From Liolophura sinensis (taxonomy: Eukaryota; Mollusca; Polyplacophora; Chitonida; Chitonidae): a stretch of DNA of 64,000 nt. The position numbers and the translations under genes were made by a program. Below the pieces are notes generated by a model that did not search any database, was not told the DNA's origin, and saw nothing but the letters and a program-made list of their open reading frames with translations. Location of the stretch: NCBI RefSeq assembly GCF_032854445.1, contig NC_088300.1, positions 19,635,608 through 19,699,607 on the forward strand, given 5' to 3'. This document shows, piece after piece, positions 51,703-64,000 of the stretch (its first letter is position 1; every line of letters starts with the position of its first letter).

Positions 51703-52574
51703 CGTGTACAGCCATTGTGAGACATGGCAAAGCTGAGTCAGCAGCAATATAAATGTATAGGAAAGTTACAAATTTACACCTTACCGTCGAATTAGAAAAT
51801 GACACATTGGAGAATAGATATCGATAATAAAACCTGTGTTTTTACACGAACATAGCTTGTAGGAGTACCATGAAATTGTTAGAGAATGAACAAAAATGAA
51901 GTAAATGGTGCATATATATCATGTCGAGTTTTTCACGCTGATACCCCAGGGTTGCTGGAAGTGGCGGGACTTTATTCCTATGGTTAGGTGGGAAGCAGTT
52001 ATCAAGTAGCCTAACCCGAGATAACCTTACACTGATAATTACGGGCCTGACTCAACTTGAATTGATCGCGTGACAAACCCTATCTGTCATACTCAAGATG
52101 TAGACAACTTATGAATTAGCATGATAAACGATTTTAGTGAGGCGCTAGAAGTAAATGAAATTCATAAACGTTATTATAATTGCTTCAGACATGCTTGTTT
52201 GAAGTTTTCCACTGTGAATAGAAAATATAGATCTACGGTGGTCACACTGTAAGTGTATCATTGCCTTTATAAAGCTTAAACCGCAGAATGACACATGATG
52301 GATAAGTTTTCGAGCTAATAAGAATTCGAGTCAAGACTGGAAAGTAAATTGTCGTTGTGTAACTTTTGTAAGAATTATCGCGCGACAGACAAAAAATGAC
52401 AGGACTACTAGTCACAGTCGTGAGATTTGCGTGTCCTGTCTTGTTCAGCCTGATAACAAGCAGTAAATTGCTCTGATGCTGTAAAAGTCAACCCACATGT
52501 CGCTTTACCCGTAAATTACGTCGTAAATGAGGAGAATACATCACAATGTTTCATACGACTCGTCCCTCATTATA

Positions 52575-52792
52575 TATTCATTTATTTATTTGATTGGTGT
52601 TTTACGCCGATTATTTCACTTATGATGGTGGGAGGAAACCGGACAGAGAGGAAATCCACAACCATCCGCAGGTTGATGACAGAAATTACCACGTACGGCC
52701 AGAGAGAAAGCTAACTTGAGCTGGGCATTTGTGAGAGAGTCCTGGATGATTGAGCCGCACTGGCACCCTAACCACTTAGGCCACGAAGGCCC
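52575..52792 (-). mobile_element. SINE, group B, minus strand, with tRNA head
   Basis: (TTTA)n, GATTGGTGTTTTACGCCG, CACAACCATCCGCAGGTTG and, at the far end on the minus strand, GTGGCCTAAGTGGTTAGGG, which is an A box. About 20 bp of the CGGCGGCCAGC part is deleted. Confidence 0.72.
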
Positions 52793-53056
52793 CATTCCCC
52801 ATTATATAAAGTAATCGACAAAATGTAAAACTGATAAATGGAACATATCAAGATTGACATATACAGACAAAGGCAAACATCTACACGGACAAACCACGAA
52901 AACTAAATCGACAGTGTCAACCATAGTCGACTAACATAAATGTTAGCATAATCAACACATTCAATACTAGCCAACATAACCTGACAAACTTCAGATGAGT
53001 GTATCTCCTGTAGTTTTATTTCGCAAAGCGCCATCAGGACCGTGTCCTGTGCATTG

Positions 53057-53062
53057 TTTATT
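53057..53062 (-). terminator. Candidate poly(A) signal of EPDR gene B
   Basis: The minus-strand reading is AATAAA, about 142 bp after the stop. A second one lies near 53015-53020. Confidence 0.45.
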
Positions 53063-53203
53063 CCGTATCTCTACTTTGCGTAAAATGTACAGATATAAAT
53101 GCTAAAGCTTCATATGACAATTTTGGTGTGATTCCTTGACATGCGTGATGTTAGCTGTCGATTCAACACTCACTGACTTGAATATGGATAGGACGAGAGG
53201 AGA

Positions 53204-56164
<2,961 letters not shown>

Positions 56165-56414
56165 GCTGGACCTGAACAACAGAGTTCTGAGCCGACAGTG
56201 CCAGAGGCTCGTGGAATACGGAGACACAGTTACTGCTGGGGATGGGGCGAAGGGGGAGTAGGGACAAAGGGAGAAAAACTAAGGAACAATAGACAGGTTA
56301 TCTTACTATCCGCACGTGGTTTCCGATAGGTACAGCCATCCCTCAGTGGATCACTTATCAGTTACATTACAATGAGACAATCAGCACTTAACAAGAAGTG
56401 GGTCCATCTCCAGA

Positions 56415-56422
56415 TCACATGA
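56415..56422. promoter_or_regulatory. E-box (M-box type) upstream of EPDR gene B
   Basis: TCACATGA lies about 250 bp upstream of the gene B ATG. A CACGTG at 56313-56318 is about 150 bp upstream. A gene C counterpart, in the same AGATCACATGA context, is at 57729-57736. Confidence 0.25.
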
Positions 56423-57728
56423 ATGGCGTACCATCGTGTAACAGTTATTCTCTTACGTCAAGTGGAATATGACATTCGTTTTTTCGAAAGATAACCGATG
56501 AATAAAAGACAGGCCAACGCTTAAGCTGAACTTTGACCATAATATAAATTGTCATGTCATAATATAAATTATGTTTGTCATGTTATAATTTAGTTATTTA
56601 TTTATATTGTTTTGTGACATATGTCCAAGACTTTTTCATTTATACGAGGACCGGTAATATTATAAATTAAGCTCCGTAATATTGCATAAAGCATTTGTTA
56701 ATACAGCAAGAGAGCTGTCAAGTTGACAGACATTTCGAAGATATTTCATTCAACTATCATTTGGTTCTCGACAAACATATGCCGCCGAAAACACATAATA
56801 TTCATGGTATTTTTTAAATGACCATGAAACCTGTATTCTTCGTGCAGAACATAATGATCAATTTATTCTGATCTGTGGAACTAACCCAGTGTAGTAGTTG
56901 ATTGTGGGGGAGGGGGGATATTTCTAAGTTCTACACATTTTACCCACGAGGTTATGTTTATTTTCTTCGTATTACAGTCAGAGAGATTTACGAATCTCCA
57001 TTCCCAAATTAATCTGTAATATTTATTACAAAGAAGTATGAAGCAGTATACTATAAAAATGTTTCAGGACAATTAAACAGCTCTTATTAAGAATACCAAA
57101 GAGCTGAGAAATAGTTTCCCAAAGAACACTCCTTCCAGAGGGCAAATACGAAGACATGCCTATAGTTTACTTCTCTACCTATATATTTATCCAGCTATAC
57201 ACAAGATTCCAGCAAGATTTTGCTATTGTTTCATTGGTATAGATAAAAAGAATCTACAGGTGTAGACGAGTAGTACATTGACTTAAAAAAAAGAGATACA
57301 TGTGTAAAGTCCAATTTGCCATACATAGTTGTTTTAAACATAATGTTTTAAATATAAGCGTCATGTCCGACATTCATATACCATTTGTAGTCCGTAAAGG
57401 GCATTCCAAGTCGAAAATCGCAAGATCCATTTCCAAAACAACGATTAACACCAGCTCCCAAAGACAAAGGTATGTAAGAAATTGTACAAATAGGAAATAA
57501 AGCCGGTAACACACAAGAAAGAAGCGATCTTCAGTTTTCAATGATGCCGGGCAGACAGCGAATATTGCAGGCAGTTATACATAGGTAGAATAAATTCTTG
57601 GGCTTTCATCTGGTATTTTTTTCAGAATTTTCTGAGATTTTAAATTTTATGAGTCAGTTGTCAATTTCACCAACACCCCCACCCTCCCATCTTCGGAACT
57701 TTCTGACCGTCAAATTATTTAGCAGAGA

Positions 57729-57736
57729 TCACATGA
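57729..57736. promoter_or_regulatory. E-box (M-box type) upstream of EPDR gene C
   Basis: TCACATGA lies 313 bp before the gene C ATG, inside the shared divergent interval between B and C. Its context AGATCACATGA is identical to that of the site upstream of gene B. Confidence 0.25.
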
Positions 57737-58048
57737 GGAGATGCAAGAGATGATAAAGGTAAAGCTAACAGAACCAAGATCTTCAGTTGACCTCGGTTAG
57801 AGTAGGCTCGTGACACACGACTATGGTCGATTATGTATTCCATAGGATAAATATACGTTTTCTGTGATGCTGTTTCAAAGTAGGACAATAGAAGGTTAAG
57901 GTTACCTCGATATGGCGCTTCATTGTCTCCCTTCTGTTCCAGTTACAGCCGCTGTAACGTTGATAACAGATGAACTTTACTCGTCTGTTGTCGAATCTAT
58001 CTATCAGTGAGTATTTTACGTTACATCACTCCCACTGCAGAGCCCGGA

Positions 58049-61000
58049 ATGATGAAGACGGTTTTAGCTCTCGGTCTGTTCCTAGGCTGTGTCTACGCCC
58101 AGGTTCCTTCCCCATGTCGTAAGTATACCACACACGGAGCCATATGACTGGACACATCTGGATATCAAAAGTTTTGTTGGAAAAAATCCGCAGATGGAAG
58201 ATGGAACCAAATGGACCATTGTATTCATTACGCGAAAATTATTTAATGCCATTATCGAACCTTCAGTATAGAATTATTTTATATCCCATTCAATTTCCGT
58301 GGTATGTCCGTTGCGTATATATCAACAAGGAAAAAATTGGTTTTTCTATGCATAGAACAGCATGTTGTTAGTGACAGTGCTACTGTATAATTGAAAAGGC
58401 GTGGACATTTAGTACAAGGATCTGTTGTCCAATGCTCATTAGAGTGATAATAAAAAAGACCGACTTTATATGACAGTAGGGCAAATCATACTGCAACAAT
58501 CAGGCACATATTATTTATTTATTTATTTATTTATTTGATGGTGTTTTACGCCGTACTCGAGAATATTTCACTTATACGGCGGAGGCCAGCATTATGGTGG
58601 GAGGAAACCAGGCACAGTCCGGGGGAAACACACGACCATCCGCAGACCTTCCCACGTACGGCCGGAAAGGAAGCCAGCAAGAGCTTGGACTTGAACTCAC
58701 AGTGACCGCATTGCAGTACATATTATTAATTACATAATAAACATGGCTCAAAGGAGTTGGCTATGGTCTAGTATTAAAGGGGCGTGTCTTTCAGGACACA
58801 CCATGTGCAGGGTCAAACCTGGCCTTGTACATAGAATTTGTACATGCCCTCGCTTTCACTGCTTGTGGGCCTTTGGTGACAATAAGCGGTTGGCGACGCT
58901 TATGTGACCACTCCAGCAGCGTATCATTCCCAGATGGTGTGCATATCTGTACGTCACACGTGGGAAAGTTCGTCAGTAACTTGCAAACGGTTAGTGGTTC
59001 AAGCCTGGCACTCCAGATTCCTCCCATCATGAAAATGATCGCCGTCGTATAGATGAAAAATTCATGAGTATGCCATTAAAATACAACAAAAATAAGACAC
59101 CCTGAAATCATTTTTGAAGACTGTAGGCTATATTTTATTGACAATTTATAGAACAAGCCATGTTTTGTGTTTTTCCAGAGCCCCCAGACCTATGGGAAGC
59201 CAGAGAATTGAAGGTAAAAAGCTTAAATTGGTTTGATCCATAAATATTTGGATGCGTTTGGGAAAATTTTTAGACCGCTTTATTACAGTTACCTCAGTTA
59301 ATATAACGGTCTTCACTTTAATTACTATTTGTGGCGTATCAATAATTTATTGTTTACGCTCACCTTTGGTTACTTTCTCATTTAACTGTAGATTGATCGG
59401 ACAGAGAATTACGAGCGCTATGCCAAAATCTCGTACGATAACGTGAACAGACGAGTGCGCAGAATCGAGGAACTCAAAATCGGGAAAAACACAGACTATT
59501 ATGACGAACTATATCTGCACAGCGAGGTAAGTCCACCCCACACAGCCTGAAGTGATTCAGTTTATTTATTTATTTATTTGAATGGTGTTTAACGCGGTAT
59601 GACCGACTTAAGAATGCTTCAGTTATAGGACAGCGGTTAGGTTTAAGGGCAGAGGAAACCTGGGTGTCCAGATTCAGCTATATTAAGCTGTATCTAAAAT
59701 GAGGAAACAATCTTTTTTAAAGATTTATCTTTTTCTCTAATTGCCAACAGGAAAAAGGCCACTAAACAGTTTCTGAAAAATGCAGTTTCAGTTAATGAAG
59801 TCAAACTAACTGTAATCTACACGACTTTCAGGCTTTTTTTTCATTTTGCATTGTTGCACACTGCCCAGAAGTATTCGCATCAATAAACAGTAAACTTATT
59901 GTAGCCTTTTGCAAATCATCGTCTTTCAGAACAGATTTTACCGACTGAATCTGAGAACCCGACAGTGTAACATGACCGTGCCCCCACGACCATGGCATCC
60001 GTACGGTATCCCCAGCGGGGCAACGTTTAGAGGGGAGAACTACATAGGTGCTAGTGTGCCTTACGGCGGGGTACTTGTCACCCGCTGGAGCGGCAACTTT
60101 GACAACCAAGGTAAGTATATATGTCCTCAGGACACCCGAGGCACTGTGCAGAGAAACTCAAAACAGGATATGTATACTTAACTACACATAGTAGTATAGT
60201 ATCACATGCAAAAACATCAACATTTAAAACACGGCTTAATGCGACGCCTTGTGTGTATACAATATATAAATCTACTGGCAACACTGTTTGACCCACATCG
60301 ACATATATACAATTAGTCATTCTAAAAGGCAACATTTATCTAAAATATGTGTAGGACCAACTCCGATGTGGAATACATGGGTACTGAATCCCAGCTGTAA
60401 GATAGCTCTAAGAAGGCTTCAATGAAATAAATCATCTCAGATGGTCTAAAGTTGTGGAATTTACCATTGACCAATGCGGTTAATAATACCGACTTACCGG
60501 TTAAGGATCGGTTTCGCGAAGACATGACATTGTTCTGTCACTTCCAGTTTTGTGAAATAGCTCGATCACCTCTATTGGAATCTCACAAGCGGACCCAGAT
60601 CAGTTAACGTATTTGGTGTCACGCCTTACAGTAAAATCAGGCACGGAGCGATGGTGTTGTTTTGTATAATTTTGCATGCAGGCAGTTCGCTGAGGACCAC
60701 TTGCCTCCAGCCTATATGCCAAGAGGCACGCATGGAAGAGTTAGCCAATACAACTTGCCAAAAGGTCGATGGTTTACTTCACCAATAATAATCAGGCTAT
60801 CATCGTTTAAGGATTTTTCGTCTTAGTATCTTAAACAACAGCTATGACAAAACAGAATCATGTAAATCCGGCAGAAAGACGAGAATATCCATAATGAAGT
60901 AAGCTTCACATTTCTTTCTTCCAGATTACTTTGCCGGTGCCTGGACCCAGCCTGGTTGTCTTCCCGTTGTCTTTGACACGTACTATAACTCCACGAACGA

Positions 61001-61692
61001 GTTCATCTTCAGAGAGTAAGTGTTTTTCAGCATGCATTTCTACTATGCCTTTGGAGAAGCGCATCATGTCCGGCATTAACATTGTCCTTGTTCAGAATTA
61101 CCACCAGCTTCATCGCTGGTAATTGCCTTCTTCATCAAAGCAAATTTCAGTGACTTTTGTTATCTGTAAAGTCGTCCTCTTAGTTTAAAATAATTCAGTT
61201 GCCACAATCTTTGTATGCTCCTGTTAAATGTTTCTACAGATTCAAACAGATTAGACCAACGATCACCAACCAGCAGATTTCGACAACGATCAATTAACCA
61301 TTATGAACATGAATTCAATTCGTGAAGCATTACATTGTCAATTTTGGTCATGATTGTTCATCAACTTAACAGACGCGTCATGTTATTAAAAATCAGTGTG
61401 GCCATGATTATTGAAGCGCCAGATGTGATAACAATCATTTCTTTTACATTAACATCATTAAAAGCAATCAATATCCTTACTTACAGGACAAAATAGCCAG
61501 GTCAACTTGGCTTTGCATTCCTCCCGGACCAAATAATGGGCGACAAAATCATAACTTTTTTCTTTCAGCTTTTTTGACGTCACCCTGGGTATTTCGGACC
61601 CCATGGTGTTTGTACCTCCGTCCGAATGTCAAAGCAGCCTGAAATACCAGAGGCGCGGCAAAGTGGGCGTGGTCCGCATGGACCATTGGTAG
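58049..61692 (+). CDS. epdr1-like: Ependymin-related protein, gene C (6 exons, 211 aa)
   Basis: Exons: 58049-58118, 59179-59213, 59392-59526, 59930-60110, 60925-61015 and 61569-61692; introns GT-AG, phases 1, 0, 0, 1, 2. Two adjacent ATGs begin the frame (MMKTVLALGLFLGCVYAQ). The second gives a first exon of 67 nt, exactly as in A and B, so either may be used. Mature cysteines are at 23, 93, 152 and 191 (numbered from the first Met); N-X-T sites are at 94 (NMT) and 162 (NST). Landmarks are PPDLWEARELK, SYDNVNRRVRRIEEL, YRLNLRTRQCNMT, RPWHPYGIPSGATF, YIGASVPYGGVLVTRW and GISDPMVFVPPSEC. After the last cysteine it carries a basic 20-residue tail ending in DHW that A and B lack. Exon 4 is closest to gene B. 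A predicted secreted EPDR protein, ligand unknown. Confidence 0.93.
58508..58714 (-). mobile_element. SINE, group B, minus strand (EPDR C intron 1)
   Basis: (TTTA)n, GGTGTTTTACGCCGTACTCG, CCAGCATTATGGTGGGAGG, CGACCATCCGCAGACC and a B-box-like GGACTTGAACTC. It is well preserved. Confidence 0.74.
58840..59088 (+). mobile_element. SINE, group B, old copy (EPDR C intron 1)
   Basis: GTGGGAAAGTTCGTCAG, TTGCAAACGGTTAGTGGTTC, CTCCCATCATGAAAATGATC and CGCCGTCGTATAGATGAAAA resemble a much diverged plus-strand group B copy. Confidence 0.45.
59562..59672 (-). mobile_element. SINE, group B, minus strand fragment (EPDR C intron 3)
   Basis: (TTTA)n, GAATGGTGTTTAACGCGG and GAGGAAACCTGGG are what remain of a minus-strand group B 3' half. 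Confidence 0.5.
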
Positions 61693-61693
61693 A

Positions 61694-61699
61694 AATAAA
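61694..61699 (+). terminator. Poly(A) signal of EPDR gene C, next to the stop codon
   Basis: AATAAA begins one base after the TAG stop (61690-61692). If used, the 3' UTR would be only about 15-30 nt. No other AATAAA was noticed in the next 200 bp. Confidence 0.5.
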
Positions 61700-62402
61700 A
61701 GCGTCTGCATTTAACTGTTATATCTCAGAGTACACATGTGTTGGTGTTTTTATTTTCCTTTAGTTACTGTTATCGAGTTTGTGACGTTTACTAACAGAAA
61801 CTGTGATTAAAGATACGTGCTATATTCGTGGAAGCCACTTTGAGCCTTGAACACCCCTTGTCGAATTTAACCAAATCTGGTTAGTTAATTTGCGTTAATT
61901 TTTCATACAAAGGCAGTAAGAAGATAATCTAACCATAAATGTGGTGAATCAGGTCGTATAAATAATATGACGTAAATATGCAACAGGCTGCCAGTGTACT
62001 GTAGACAGGTGAGAAGCTGTCAGTATACTGTGACTATGTCACAGGCTGTTAGTATACTGTCAGTAGGTCAGTTGGTGTTATGTTTGATGTCTTCAGCAGG
62101 GTGTTTGGGTGAAGTAATGTAGCACAACGTTTCTGGCATGCAGTCACACCCACAAAGAGGAGGAGAAAGTGACATTAAGCCCCAAAGTAAACAAGAAGTC
62201 AATCAGTCAGATGTATATTTTTTAACACAACTGAATCATCCATATAAAGATGATACCATTTGAAAAAATGATTGATGCGATTCGAACGCTACTCAATAGT
62301 CTTGGCCTATTGGGTATGGAAGATCATGTTTAAATCTAACTTTCACTGAATAGCCTCCATAGGAACATTGTCCAATGAAACATACTTTTGTCCTTTCAAA
62401 GC

Positions 62403-62740
62403 TGAAATAAGCGCCCCCGATGGTTGAGTTAGTAGAGTGGTAGATCCAGGGTCAATCCTGGATCAGGTCACACCTAAGGAAGTTGTAGTTTCCATGCTTC
62501 GCGTTCAGCATTACGGGGATAGTGCAACGACTGGTTGACCCGTATCAGTATAATGGCTCGTGTAGGGAGGTTTACTTGCCTTGGGTAAGTCCTCTCAGTT
62601 AAGCAGCAATAGATGAAAGAGCGGTGGAAATCCGTCCTGCTAGAAGGAGGCACATAACATGCACTCTGAGCACTCAGAGCACTCCTTCGTCGTCACGTGA
62701 CTGAAATACGACGTTAAACCCTAAGCACTCACTCACTCAA
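62403..62740 (+). mobile_element. SINE, group A
   Basis: A near-complete copy: A-box-like GATGGTTGAGTTAGTAGAG, B-box-like GATCCAGGGTCAATCC, the body TAGTGCAACGACTGGTTGAC, GGTGGAAATCCGTCCTGC, ACGACGTTAAACCC and a CACT tail. It lies about 700 bp downstream of EPDR gene C. Confidence 0.77.
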
Positions 62741-63960
62741 AGCTAAAATGACATGTTGCTCGTTTGTAGTCATAATATCAATGCACATGGTATTCCTCTA
62801 TACTAAAAGATTACGCTGAGGTGTTGTCAATATCTTATTCTTGCAACCAGTGATGGACTGAATGATTGTTGTTTTCACGCCATACTTTGAAAATTTTCAC
62901 TCAAACTGGGACGCTTGGGATAAACCAGCGATCTTTTGACAATTTACTAACCAACAATCTCAGTGTGAGAGACAAGAGGTCTCCAAAGAACATAAGGCTT
63001 CACAATCTGCCCAACCATATGCATCCGCCGAATTCTGTCACCAAGGCCACATGAACCACTGGAGCGGAGGAGTTGCACGTGCATTTGATTTCAATGAAAA
63101 AAATATATTAATACCTCAAACACATATTAGTCATGGGCAAGGTGTTACCATATACAGCTGTCTAATGTGAGGTCACCGTAAGCAGGTTTTTGATCAAAAT
63201 AGTCAATGAGGTGGATGTTTTTAACAAAATGGCACTATGCAACCAATTAATAACAATGTATTGAAATATTTCAAATACAACGGCGTTGGTTTACCAGTAC
63301 AAATACAGGAATACACGGCTACATGTAGGAAATAAACATCTTACTTACAAGTATTCATAGTTTCCAGCACCCGAGTTCCTGGCAATCAGCAGGAGATGAT
63401 AAATAACAATGAGTCAAATGGGCAAAATGCTGATTTTGCCGATTCCTAAAGATTAAAGTACTATAGGCCACTGAAACTACCATATTTGAAGCCGAGATAT
63501 TTACTGATTACTTTTCCGGGAAGAATTTCTTACCTAAAAGGAATAATTTTAATTTTTCTCACCTGGGCTAATTTTCACCTCCAGTACTTTAGTCATGTGA
63601 CCAAAGAGTGTGCTGATGATTGGCTCAGTGGCGATGACATCACTGCAAAAGTTTGAATATATTTACATAGATCTGTAAATAAAATGATGGCCAAAAGAAA
63701 CTTTACCACTCCTTGAGTTAAATTTAACAGCCTTTTCAGCAAATTAATACCAAATTATTGTAGGAAAACATTGCACGAAGCATATTCCCATGTGCTACAA
63801 GCGTCATATACGCACAAACGAATTTGTTTTGAGAGAAGGAAAAAAGTTGAAAAATCACGTGACCCATGGATGACCGCAACTGTAACAACATGTAATAAGT
63901 GTATAAAAATGTTACACACAGTGTGCTTGACTTGCACACAGACTAAAAACCACCAAAGTA
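62741..63960. other. Gene-less stretch before the transposase frame
   Basis: Unique AT-rich sequence. The last few hundred bases may belong to the Tc1-like element that begins coding at 63961. Confidence 0.35.
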
Positions 63961-64000
63961 ATGCCTCGATTGACTCCAGAACAACGTGAGAGGGCCCTGC
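63961..64000 (+). CDS. Start of a Tc1-like transposase frame, cut by the window edge
   Basis: The last 40 nt read ATG then MPRLTPEQRERAL with no stop. This N-terminus resembles, from memory, the start of the helix-turn-helix region of Tc1-type transposases common in molluscs and other animals. Only 13 residues are visible, so it may equally be a dead copy. Terminal inverted repeats were not identified in the 300 bp upstream. Confidence 0.45.
   Translation, partial: MPRLTPEQRERAL

Larger units (their letters stand above)
50226..53000. other. Intergenic DNA between EPDR genes A and B
   Basis: The two genes converge on this stretch. It contains the candidate inverted-repeat element (50873-51702) and a group B SINE (52575-52792); otherwise it is unique and AT-rich. 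Confidence 0.45.
56165..58048. promoter_or_regulatory. Divergent intergenic region between EPDR genes B and C
   Basis: The 1884 bp separate two head-to-head EPDR genes and must contain both promoters. No coding frame, SINE or TATA box close to either ATG was found. Both ATGs are preceded, at 7-8 nt, by an AG with a pyrimidine-rich approach (TTGTTCAG before B, CACTGCAG before C), so each gene may have an upstream non-coding exon within this interval. Confidence 0.5.

Overview
The window looks like ordinary nuclear DNA from an invertebrate, most likely a mollusc. It is AT-rich and gene-sparse, its genes have GT-AG introns, and it is crowded with short tRNA-headed SINEs whose 3' ends carry a GTACGRCGTWAAAC-type block followed by (CACT)n or (AAAT)n. 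I associate that SINE tail with molluscan genomes, and the expanded ependymin-related (EPDR) gene family fits a lophotrochozoan. Both points come from family knowledge; no database was searched. Nothing bacterial, viral or CRISPR-like was seen.

Right-hand part (43.3-61.7 kb): a cluster of three EPDR genes. Gene A (+, 43441-49036), gene B (-, 56164-53204) and gene C (+, 58049-61692) each have six coding exons. Introns fall at identical positions and phases (1, 0, 0, 1, 2), and exons 2, 3 and 4 are 35, 135 and 181 nt in all three. Each product is a secreted protein of about 193-211 residues with a signal peptide, four cysteines in the mature part, a conserved N-glycosylation site and the C-terminal block GISDP..FVPPSEC. 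B and C are head to head across 1.9 kb and are more like each other than like A.

Left and centre (15-31 kb): two minus-strand, two-exon genes that I do not recognise (15138-16201, 270 aa; 29712-31294, 314 aa). They are paralogues by their first exons, which share DIPS, YTLDM.KFP.L, PAL.I and a terminal LxxL[LI]G, and by the same phase-1 intron. Their second exons have diverged. A near-identical stretch of about 30 bp lies upstream of both.

The rest is intergenic. It holds three related SINE groups (A, B, C), four groups of dispersed low-copy repeats (D-G), two inverted-repeat (fold-back) elements, several tandem repeats and three long AT tracts. At the right edge is the first 40 nt of a reading frame that looks like a Tc1-type transposase. 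From 24.6 to 36.8 kb no SINE of these groups was seen. That interval holds the second unknown gene and several kilobases of relatively GC-rich unique DNA upstream of it, which may be regulatory.

Limits: exon joins were deduced by eye from reading frame, splice signals and comparison among paralogues. 5' and 3' transcript ends are guesses from TATA and AATAAA motifs. Repeat boundaries are approximate.
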